Positions 21,557 to 31,436 of a stretch of 64,000 nucleotides of DNA are shown here, piece by piece (the stretch's first letter is position 1; each line of letters begins with the position of its first letter). The position numbers and the translations under genes were made by a program. This DNA is from Takakia lepidozioides (Eukaryota > Streptophyta > Takakiopsida > Takakiales > Takakiaceae), in assembly GCA_030704615.1 (NCBI GenBank), contig CM060732.1:2604001-2668000 (forward strand), written 5' to 3'. The notes beneath the pieces were generated by a model that was not told the origin of the DNA, made no database searches, and saw only the letters and a program-made list of their open reading frames with translations.

Positions 21557-24500
21557 TTCAGAAATCCTGGGGTGTCGGAAGGCTCTTCGGCAGTCGCCTT
21601 CTTCAGTGCTCTGCCCTTCAGACCCTCCATGGTCTTCATGTATGCCAACTTGGCTGCCCGTCCATCCAAAGCCGCCAAGAAACTCTCATTTACACACTGG
21701 ACTACTGTTTCGGGAGCCACTTTCGGCCTCTTCATTTCCACCGGCTCGAAAGGGTGCCCCCTGGGGGGTTGAAGAGTGCCTTCTTTGCCGAGCCAGTTCT
21801 CGTGCCTCTCGTGACAACGGTGGGCACAGGGGAGGCAGCCTGTTTGGGGGGGGGTGGGCTGGTTGCAAAGTCTCCATCGGAGTCCTCTTCCTCACCCTCT
21901 TCCTGAACAGGCTGTTTCTGCTTCTTTGTTTTGGCGGGTGTCACAACAGCTGCTCCTTGCTGGCGAGTCCTCTTCTTCGACCCTTCTGTTGGGCCTGCAC
22001 AGCTGCATCCACCGTCTTTTGTGCCATCTCAGCTGCCTTTCTGGATTCTTCCAGAGCAGCAGATTCCTTTGCCGACTTTGGCCCAGCAGGGGGACGTCTT
22101 TCCTTTCTCTTCTCTTCTGCCAAGGCGTGCAGATCTTTCTCAGACTCGTCAACAATACCGCCAGACATATCCAGGTACCAGGGGCATCCAACGAGATGCG
22201 CGGGATGCCATTGTTTCTGCATCTCGGGTGTGTAGACACAGCTTGGGCCCGCCACGGTCCAAGCCATGAAGAACGGGGGCTCTTGAGCCAGGGCCCCTGT
22301 CTGAAGGAGCACGTATTTCATATACCTGCAGGGCAGTCAGCATGCGTGAGCATAAGATTGGACGAACCTACTCGCAGAGTGCCACCAAAAACATAAAATG
22401 CGAATGCGGTGCCGCATTTCCGAGACAAACCTCGTAACCAGGCTTCGCATACAAGGGCAGCTGTGCTTCACCTGTAAACAATTCGCATTGCAGCTTTCCC
22501 CGCTCCCTCCTGATGTGTAAACTCCACGCTCCTTCTTGCTGTCTGTAGCTCTCTGGCGAAAAGGTTGTCCTTGTACGCACATCTGAAACGTGTCACGTAG
22601 TCTTTCAATGTCTGTGTTCCATCCCATTTGACGTACAAGCCGAACGAATTTGTGTGCATTACGACTTGCTCCTTCGCATTCGACATTACCTGCGATTCCC
22701 ATATGCATTGTCACGTAGCAGTTCAGGGAATTCATTTCAGAAAAGCAAATCTGGGGAAGTACCTTGAATTACCTGGAACCACCAAGTCATGCGGTTGAGC
22801 CACACATCCACTACAGGGTCGGAAACTTCCAGTGGAAAAGACCACATTGTCCTTATGCTCTCGGATGCATTCCAGATCGACAGCCACCGTGTCTGCCATT
22901 TCCGATCCAATGTCAGGAGCTGGAAGAGAGTGGCTATTGCTAGGAAGGAACTTCAGTGCATTGAAACCTCACCTTCTCTTTCGCCTCAACACATGCCGTT
23001 GAGAGGTGATGCAATTTCTCCAATTGCATGGTCGGCTGCATGGCCCGAGAATAGTGTTTTGCAATCTCGGGGATGAAGTCCTTTCCAAGTGCCGGATCTG
23101 CAATTGCCACCAGCTTCACAAGCTTTGACTTATATTTGGTTCTGGACTTGACACCGGCTTCCTTCAAGTGCTCAGTCAATGACTGCAACGTTTTCACCTG
23201 CCCCTCACTTTCCATGAAGAAGCGTTTGGCATGGGCCAAATCCAGCTTGATGTTTGACTGCCAACAAAAACATGCAGAAGCGTTACATTCGATTCATGTG
23301 GAAAGATTACTGGAAATTTCAATCTGAAGGATGAGCAGAGGGAAATCGGAGGACAACTTACTTCGTATATCACCTCCACCATTCCATCCATAGTGAGACG
23401 ATACCATGTCCGGTCAGTTTTTGCCACGGCTTTCTGAATGAGCTCGGGCTCCAGCATTTCCGCGAACATGTGCGGATCAGTGAGACCAGTTTTCCTCACC
23501 CTGTACAGCATATGTGCCATGTGGGTATGCACGTACGCATTTTCAGTGACCCTGCAAGGCACACTCTCCAGTTCAGTCCACGAAAGCACGGAAACAAAAC
23601 AGATTGGAAACCGAAATGCGGCACCGCATTTCGAACGTGCTTGAGAGGGTATGAGTATCTTACGAGTTGAGGTCCGCCATGGCATCTTGAGCAAGGAGGA
23701 GACTGCCGCCTTCACCTTGAGGATGACACACTCCACCATGTAATGCCAGCCAATGTGCTTGGCATGGTTCTGCTTGATGTACTCCCACCAGGCGAGAAGT
23801 CGGTGATTCCCGTCCCACACAAAGAACATTTTACCCGACATATGGCCGAAGTCTGGATCACCCTTCAGCGTCGCCTCGAATTCGTTGTTGCAAGTGTGCC
23901 AGTGGGTATCCCACGTTGACAATTCATCGGCAGTGGGTCCACGAGTTTCGCCGTCCTCATTCTCAATGGAAACGTAAAACGCTGCCGATCCCAGACGGTA
24001 CCCTTCTCGAAATGCGAACTTGAGCTTATCCACATCTCCGGGAAGGGCCTGCCTGACGATGGGAAGGGGAGACCATGCGACAGAGTGGGATTCGAAGAGT
24101 CCGCTGGAATACCCTGCTGCCCAGAACTCTGCCAATGCTACTGTGTGTCTCCTCCAACATTTTATCGCTGCACTTTTGAAATCCTCCGGAGACATGTCTG
24201 TAGGTGCCGGTAGTGGCTGAGCAGCTGGAGCATCCTCAACTGGAGCTGCACTCTGGGGCCTGTATGCGGGCAATTTTGCCATTGCAGAGGCCTCCTCCGG
24301 GCCTGCTTGCTCATCGGTGGTGAGGTCTTGCTGCGAACGTTGAGCAGCACCCTCCTCCGGTACCAAATCGACAGAGAAACGGTCGATCCCATTGCCTTCG
24401 CTGCAGCAGAGTCGGGCCCCAACATCTGCAGGCGGGAAATCCTCCAGGAACTGAGCTTCAGCTCGTGGAAGCGGTTTTTGCGGGAGATTGTTCGGCCGTC

Positions 24501-25097
24501 GCCCTGATTGCCTTCTGCTTCCTCATCCTTGCAGGTGAAGGTGTCTGCTGCAATTGAATCTGTCTTTTACCCTGCTGCTTCATTCGCGTTGGGGGGGGTG
24601 AAGCGGCCTGAGCCGGTTCAGAAACCAGTAGAGGGACGGGCTGCTTCTTTTCGACTTTGCTGGAGAAGGGCCCGACCCCTGCTGGCGATTCTCCATGACC
24701 GAAGAACGCGAGTCGATCTCTGGGGCTTTGAACTTGCCCTTCGAAGCGCGTCTTTGAAACGCACAGGGCTAGGCCCGGCAGGAATACCGCGCTCGGGGAT
24801 CGGGTGGGTGTACGTGCTGCAGCTAGCTCCTCGGACTCTTCCTGCGGCTCTTCGGATTCCTGCGATCCCTCCAGCACGTCCACCTTTCCTGTTAGGCATG
24901 CAAACATGTTCTGCATTCAAGTCTCCTAGCATTCAGTCTAAGAATTACAGAAGCAAAATGGGGGGTTCGGTGCTCGATCAGCTGCGCGCAGCCCGATCGC
25001 ATGGAGCTCTCACTGGTGGCTGGGTTGCCTGAGTGGCCTGCTGCTCGGAGATGGCAATCTCCTCCTGTAGACGCATCTGCTTCCTCCCCTTCGGCAT
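21557..25097 (-). pseudogene. ParB-like/DNA methyltransferase gene, copy III (5' part)
   Basis: Minus-strand copy giving the N-terminal half. Likely start is ATG at 25097 (MPKGRKQMRLQEEI...), exon 1 25014-25097 with a GTGAGA donor. An acidic, Pro/Ala-rich disordered region follows (about 24900-24200). Exon a ends at 23664, exon b 23362-23551, c 22973-23257, d 22773-22919, e 22472-22689, then the first part of exon f to 21557. Exon a carries a ParB/sulfiredoxin-like signature: VWDGNHRLLAW (about 23820) followed by a WHYMVECVIL strand; in copy IV this runs on to LLKNAMADLN. Exon c is Lys-rich and helical. ParB-like domains next to or fused with N6/N4 methyltransferases are known in phages and bacterial mobile DNA. 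Here a 1-bp loss near 23685 and further indels near 24370-24780 break the frame, and the methyltransferase core is missing. Confidence 0.72.
23612..23633. repeat. Single palindrome in intron a/b
   Basis: CGAAATGCGG-CA-CCGCATTTCG inside intron 23552-23663. Retained in copy IV at 60330-60351. Confidence 0.85.
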
Positions 25098-25533
25098 TGG
25101 CCTACGTCCGAAGTATAATTTTCGGAGCTTGCGACGAGGTCTCCTGTCTGGTGCACGAATCCCCCCCTCTCAGGTTCGAGCATAAGAAGAACAGAGACAG
25201 GGAAAAGGGGCAAAGAGTGCAGATGGAAAGGGCGCGAGAGGGGTGACTGAGGAGACACGACAAAAGTAGATGAAACGGCGGTGATGCACCACTTGGGTTC
25301 GAAAGGGTTGGACGAAAGTGTCTCCTCGTGGACTTTGCGTCATTACGAAATTCGAATCGTTCAGGGTACGCCTGCCGTCCGAAAAAACAAACATCATTAT
25401 CCAACGGTCAGGCCGCGCCGCCTCATGCCACTTCAGTCAGATAGAGTGCAGACATGTGCCGCAATTCCGTTGCTCCACGTGTTCACATTTCAAGGCATTT
25501 CCGTCCCAGCGTTGATGAGTTGGAGTGAAAATG
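25098..25533. promoter_or_regulatory. 5' flank of the methyltransferase gene
   Basis: Upstream region between the minus-strand start at 25097 and array P1. It is highly conserved with 61807-62242, including the pyrimidine-rich (minus strand) stretch around 25180-25240, suitable for a leader. No TATA box is obvious. Together with P1 and 27001-27407 it makes up the divergent intergenic region between the methyltransferase and transposase genes. Confidence 0.45.
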
Positions 25534-27000
25534 CGAATGCGGCGCCGCATTTCCGTTAAGTACCATCACGAAGCTACACATCCGTACTTGTTGGAAGAAA
25601 ATGCGGCACCGCATTTCCGTTCCACCTTCACATACCTTAGTTGTTGAACGGAAATACGGTGCCGCATTTCCGTCCCAAGCTCCATGTATGAGATACAAAA
25701 GGGAAATGCGGCGCGCATTTCCGTTATGTCGAAAGGTGCGATTCGGACGGAAATGCGGCACAACATTTCAGTTCCCGTGGTTCATGATTTTCAATTGAAT
25801 CGAAATCGGTACCGCATTTCCGTTCCCCCTTCACATACGCAGTTGATGAACGGAAATGCCGTGCCACATTTCCGTTCGGGAAAGTATAGAGGTCTCACCT
25901 GAACAGAAATGCGGTGCCGCATTTCCTGTCTGGAAAGTTTGAAGGTCTCACATGGATGGAAATGCGGCAACCACATTCCGTCCCACAGCTCCAGGCCTCG
26001 TATACAAAAGGAAATGCGGCGCCGCATTTCCGTTCGAGAATGTCGGAAGGTGCGACTCGGACGGAAATGCGGAGCCGAATTTCTGTCCCGTTGTTCACGA
26101 TTTTCAGTCAGAACGGAAATGCGGTACCGCATTTCCGTTCTGTAGAGTATTAAGGTCTGACCCTGGCGGAAAATGCGGTGCCGCATTTCGTTCCACAGCT
26201 CCATGCCTCACATACAAAACGGAATGCGGCGCCGCATTTCCGTTTTGGAATGTCGGAAGGTGCGACTCCGACGGAAATGCGGTACCGCATTTCAGTTCCG
26301 ATGTTTCACGATTTTTCATCAGAACGGAAATGCGGTGCCGCATTTGCGTTCTGGAATGTTGGGAGGTGCGACTCGGATGGAAATGCGCTGCCGCATTTCA
26401 GTTCCGATGGTTCACGATTTTCAGTCAGAACGGAAATGCGGCCGCATTTCCGTTCTGGATAGTATGAATGTCTCAACCGGTCGGAAATTGCAATCGGCTC
26501 CATGCATCAGATACAAAATGGAAATGCGGCGCCGCATTTCCGTTCTGGAATGTCGGAAAGTGCGACTCGGACGGAAATGCGGTGCCGCATTCTGTTCCCG
26601 TTGTTCATAATTCTCAATCAGAACGGAAATGCGGTACCGCATTTCCGTTCCACCTTCACATACCGTGCTTTCTGGATGGAAAACGTTACCGCATTTCCGT
26701 TCTGGAGAAAATGCGGATATGCGGGCCGCATTTCCGTTCTGGAATGTCGGAAAGTGCGACTCGGACGGAAATGCGGTGCCGCATTTCTGTTCCCTTTGTT
26801 CATAATCTCAATCAGAACGGAAATGCGGGGTACCGCATTTCCGTTCCACCTTCACATACCGTGTTGCTGGATGGAAATGCGTTACGCATTTCGTTCTGGA
26901 GAGTATAAAGGTTTCCCCCGGACGGAAACTCGGTGCCGCATTTCCGTCGCTCTTGTGCATGACCAAGATGCAATACGGAAATGCGGCGCCGTATTTCCGT
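25534..27000. repeat. Palindrome array P1 (copy 1), about 53-bp period
   Basis: About 28 palindromes of the GGAAATGCGG-NN-CCGCATTTCC type at very regular 52-54-bp spacing (for example starts at 26010, 26063, 26115, 26168, 26221, 26273, 26326, 26379). Central dinucleotides vary (GC, TG, CA, TA). Linkers fall into about five classes that recur in order: CTCCATGCATCAGATACAAAA-like, GAATGTCGGAAGGTGCGACTC-like, GTTCACGATTTTCAGTCAG, CCACCTTCACATACCG and GAGTATNAAGGTCT. This gives a higher-order unit of about 265 bp. Open frames rich in the translated palindrome are artefacts. Confidence 0.93.
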
Positions 27001-27407
27001 CCACCAGCAATCGAAGAATCACTCGGGACGGGAAATCTGGAACCTGAATGGGTTGCATTGTTCCGAAACAACACAATTGCGGCCAGTCTTGATGAGCACA
27101 ACTTGGTTGTCTGACCGTTTTAAATAACAGTACTGGCACTTGTCAGGCGAACGTTCCTGTCTGCACCGAGAATACTGTTGGATCCACCCTCAGGAGAAAC
27201 TGTCAGGAGATGTTATTTCGTCGCCGAATCGGCCATCATTGTCTACTTACTGGCTATGGAATCACACCTCCCACCTTCATGCATGTAGCTTGAAACATAC
27301 TTTCCACTTCAATGTGCGACTTCCAATCGTCGATGGATCCGCATGGTGCCTGTGAGCCTTGGTCTGTCGCTATACTGAACCTCGCACTTGCCAACTCGTG
27401 CGTGTCG
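27001..27407 (+). promoter_or_regulatory. 5' flank/leader of transposase E4 copy 1
   Basis: Unique sequence between P1 and the E4 start. Conserved with 63730-64000 and, inverted and interrupted by a solo LTR, with 34053-35180. It contains the uninterrupted target GGCACCATGCGG (minus strand, near 27335-27350) of that solo LTR. No clear TATA box. Confidence 0.5.
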
Positions 27408-30400
27408 ATGGCTCCGAATTCCTACGCTATAGTTTGCTGTCCTCCGCAACTTGGGAGAGCTGGATCCCAAACGAGGGAGGACTTTGCAGAGTGACTGAAA
27501 CTTACCTTTGTTACAAATTCAAGCTCAAACCGGGCACAGTTTATTTGGAAGAAGAAAGGAAGGATGTTCCTGGACAGGTTGACGAGACCATTGTCGTGCT
27601 AGGTAACGACGGAGGTTGCGGAATCGAATGGCACGTCCCCCATCAGACACCATCCTGTACCGAGCTGTGGGAATGCCCATTCCCTTTCCGAATCAGTCGG
27701 CTGCCCACACCATCCACAAAGGAGTCCGGAAACCGACAGGGCGGCCACTGCCACAGAGAGGTATGGTTCTCGCTCCGAGCTGGCTGCTCTCGACTATGCC
27801 AAATTCCAGTCAGAAGGTAACGTTTCTGCCTCCGAAGTCGATGCAATGTCATCTTCGAGTTTCCACCTGTTTCTCGTCAAACAAAGCCTCCGGGATGTTA
27901 ACAGACATGGATCGAAGCATGACGGACACCCCTGGTGTGTGTGACGAAGACCAGTAGCACGAAAATTGCTGATGGTGTTTGTGTACGATGTCCTCTGTGC
28001 GGGGAAGCTGAGGTGCCTCAATCCCACCTGCTTCCACTTCTCTCCAAAGGAGGGCGGAGAAAGGAGAAACGAGACGGATTGGACTGGCACAACGCATCAT
28101 CCATTCATTGTCTCCAGCCAAGCTCCTGCGGGTTCTTCAAGTGTGCACATTGCAAAGAACCACCGACGTGCATGTCCATGTGCAGAGCCAAGCAATATTA
28201 CGTAATCCATTTGCTCCCGGACTTGACTAGAGCTTGCATACACGTTGGGGTCCACTGCCACCCCTTGGCGAGAGGCAAACATGCGTGAGGCGTGCAGGAA
28301 GCACACGACATCATAAAAGAGGAGGTGAAATTGAGCCCGGAGCCAGACCAAAGCAGATTCAGCTGAAGGCAGCCCACAAGATTGCTCTTGGCAAAATCAT
28401 GTCTGAAGATGGTTTCCGACCGAGAGCCCTTGACCGAAGACGAGATGCGTGACCTCTTGGAGTCGTCTCGCACGTTTGTAGTCCGAATGTGCGGAATCAC
28501 ATCGTATCTTGCAAGCAGGAGTTCGGCAGGGGTCGGACATGTACTCAATCCTGTGAAGATGAAACGAATGACTGGATATGACTACATCCAAGGTAAGCAG
28601 GTTTCCAGGGCAAGCAGCGAATCCGATCGTTGTTACATTTTCAAAAAATGTCGACGTGTGGGCCTGGGAGTGGAGTCGACTTGGTCACTCGCATGACAAC
28701 TGGAAACTTGTTCGAATGCTGGGTGATGTTGATCACATCAAGCGAATTACAAACCATCAGTGGGTGACTATGGGTGCGATGTTTATGACTATCACTCCAA
28801 GAGGCTCATGACGATTGCAATCTGCGAGATGAAAGGGGAGGACACACAGTCCGAGATGATGCATCTGTGGGGGGCATAAACGAGCAGATGTCAAGGGCGG
28901 GATTGCCATAGCCCAATTTCAGGGGATTCATGGCAGACAATGCTCAGGCCAACTGGGCAGCGGTGCGGCGTGTGTACGGTGAGGACCCCAATGTTCCAAT
29001 GGAGGGGAAAGAGAGATCCTGTGGATTCCATTGGATGCAGAGTCTATCCCACTACACTACCAAATTTGTTGCTAGCTCATTCCAGGCTGAACACCGTGTC
29101 CTTTGTACGGCGTGGAAGGATGCACCCACATTTGATGACGCGGAGGTTAAGTTTGCTATCATCGAGGCTTGGTGGAACACATCAGGTGCAGTGGAGACAA
29201 CCAATCTGGGAGCATTGCACAGCTGGTTGGGGTGGTGGCATTTTCGGTATCGACAGTTCGGACAGTACATGCGGGAGGTAGGCTGTTGTCATTTTCGTTC
29301 ATTTGTCTTTCTGTTACGGACATTTCGATTGGTCCCTCACCATTGTTTGTGTCCTTCTAGGAGCGGTGCTTGGATTCCGACACGGACATGCCGAACACGA
29401 ATATGGCAGAATCGGTCCACTCCTCCTGGCGAGCGTCTTCTGCCGCACATCTGGTGGACGTAGTGACGGCCACAACGGAGGACATCGACAGAGCAATCAT
29501 GCAGCAAGCCACGTACTACAAGTTCCTGAGCAGCAAACAATGGGGCTTTGGGCCGGACAGGGAGGAATTGTTGGTACGAACAGCTTCGAGGTCCAAGAAT
29601 CCAGTGAAATGGGCGACAGCATTGCGAGAGAAGATCAAAGGGACGCCTCTGCACCGCAGAGGTGAACACCTAGATGGGGACGTCCGGACTCGCCCTGTCA
29701 GGCGGAGGATTGAAGAGGAACTCAGGTGCGAAGAGGATTCCTGGAGATCCGACAGGAACATTCGGACAGCACCTCGAGGTCCCGTCATGTTGCCGCACAA
29801 TGTGTCTTCCAGCAGTGGAAGCCCAAGAAATTCCAGATCGCCGTCGCCTTCAACCGGGGATTTCGTGCGAGAAATTCCCACCGCTCCCTTGCCCCAGATT
29901 CCGCCCGCTGTTATGCAGTATGGCCAAGCCATTGTGGAGACGACTGTGTCTACATCACAGTGGAGAATTGCTCGCACAAAGCCGTCGTTTCGAGGAAGGT
30001 GTTCCGCAATTCGTGTGGATACACGACAACGTTGTTTAGAGATGATAAGGAGGAATCCAGATGGGGCTGTCCCTGCTCCTACTTTTACAGGAAGATTTGT
30101 CCATGCAAAGTTTGCGGAGGCGACAACCACCCAGTTCTGGTTCTGCAGGCACGACATTATGACTTGCGTGTATGGAAAGCCCAAGTACGGCATACAAACA
30201 ATGCCAGAGGCTCCCCCGGTGTGGCCGGTGGAACCAGGCTGCGATCTGAGTCAGGTTGAGGCCGACGCCCTTACCGCCGCGGAATTTCGGATGGTGCAGC
30301 GCACTGACGTCCCCAGACAACCATTTCCGCTTCCACAGCCTCCACCACCGACCCCTGTGAGAGCAAGCACAATGGGACACGACATCTCTAAGCATCCTAC

Positions 30401-30791
30401 ACACCGTTGGGGGAAACCGAAGAGGCGGCGACCTCCCTCAAAAGTGAACGAGACAAGGATGAGGAATGCACTTCGGATGAACTGTACAATCCAGAGCTCG
30501 ACTGAAGTGCCCCCACCAGGATTCGGGCATGTGTATCAGATGGCCACGGCGGGCTCAGCTGTTCGCAATGAGGTGTACACCATCACCATTTCAGAATTAC
30601 CCACCTGCAATTGCACCGACTTCCAGATCATGGCGAACAAGGGGGCATCATACTGCCCTTGCAAGCATTTATACTACGTGTACCTAAAGAGACTCCGTTG
30701 TAATTCCACAACTCATCACTTCATACATGCACCAGGGTTGAGCCCCCAGGAGGTTCACACTCTTCTGAATATGGATCCAGGGGACCAGTGA
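27408..30791 (+). pseudogene. MULE-type transposase with SWIM zinc finger (E4), copy 1
   Basis: Start ATG at 27408 (context GTCGATGGCTCC) matches copies 2 and 3. The first 1.4 kb has several frameshifts. A Cys-rich zinc module (LRCLNPxxFHF ... KCAHCKEPPTCMSMC) lies near 28010-28190. MULE-like DDE residues: the first Asp in the FDHIKRITNH region (mutated in this copy, near 28735), the second in FMADNAQANW at about 28935, and the Glu in TNMAESVHSSW at about 29400. CGFHWMQSL follows the second Asp, as in plant MULEs. An 83-bp GT-AG intron (29278-29360) separates the last two blocks. The C-terminal 470 codons (29370-30791) are open: Pro/Arg-rich linker, then a SWIM finger CNC...CPCKH (about 30605-30670) and the stop TGA at 30791. 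Transposase role is inferred from these motifs. Confidence 0.8.
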
Positions 30792-31436
30792 GCTTGGCTT
30801 GCGGTCCCAATACAATGATACGCCCATCCTTTTCGGATAGTAGAACTGTACTGCTGCCAGTACCTCAGACTCTGGCCACAGAAAGGTCCGACATATGTCT
30901 TGCCTACCAGTAACCTGTTTTGCTCGAACTAAGATATTACTATATCGTTCACTTGTTTCCACGTGCATGTATTTTTGTATGTTGGAGGGTTCATGTTTTT
31001 CTGCTTTCCGAAAACTTGCTTTCCTCATTCGACCTCCGACAAGGAAATGCGGCGCCGCATTTCCAAGTATCGTCGTAGGTACTGGTAGAGGCGGCCTTCG
31101 CCAACACCAAACCGCTCCGAAATTTCGCACGTGTGAACCCTAATGCGGCACCTTATTTCCCAGTTCAGTTGCAAACCTTTCCTGTCGAATACCCGAAGAA
31201 GACAGAATTGTGAAGTACTGCAGACTGTATTGGTGCAGACTCCATTGGTTCAATCGCGGCAAAAGGGTCAGCTTCATTCCAATGTTAAGGCATGTAAAAC
31301 CGCGGAATACTCTATACAGGCCAGTATGCGACGTCCTTTTGCAGTGGTATACTGGATTTCCCGTTGCACGGTCACTTATTTCCATGAGCGGATCTATAAA
31401 ACCATGAGCGGACTTGTTACTGACGACATATCTTCG
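30792..31436. other. 3' flank of E4 copy 1
   Basis: Non-coding stretch between convergent E4 copies. It holds one isolated perfect palindrome at 31043-31064 (GGAAATGCGG-CG-type centre) and two CATGAGCGG words near 31384-31410, a motif of family A and B ends. I see no terminus or gene. Confidence 0.55.

Noticed and set aside
25005-25085. tRNA-like text GGTTGCCTGAGTGGCC
   Set aside because: No cloverleaf can be formed around it, and it lies within the first exon and intron of the methyltransferase gene in both copies.
25500-26900. Many open frames of 60-180 codons with repeating KCGAAFPF-like peptides
   Set aside because: They are translations of the palindromes in different frames on both strands, with no domain and no start context.
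25534-27000. CRISPR-like array (short repeats with regular spacing)
   Set aside because: The repeats are palindromes with variable centres, the spacers recur in five classes, there are no cas genes, and the context is a plant-type transposon.
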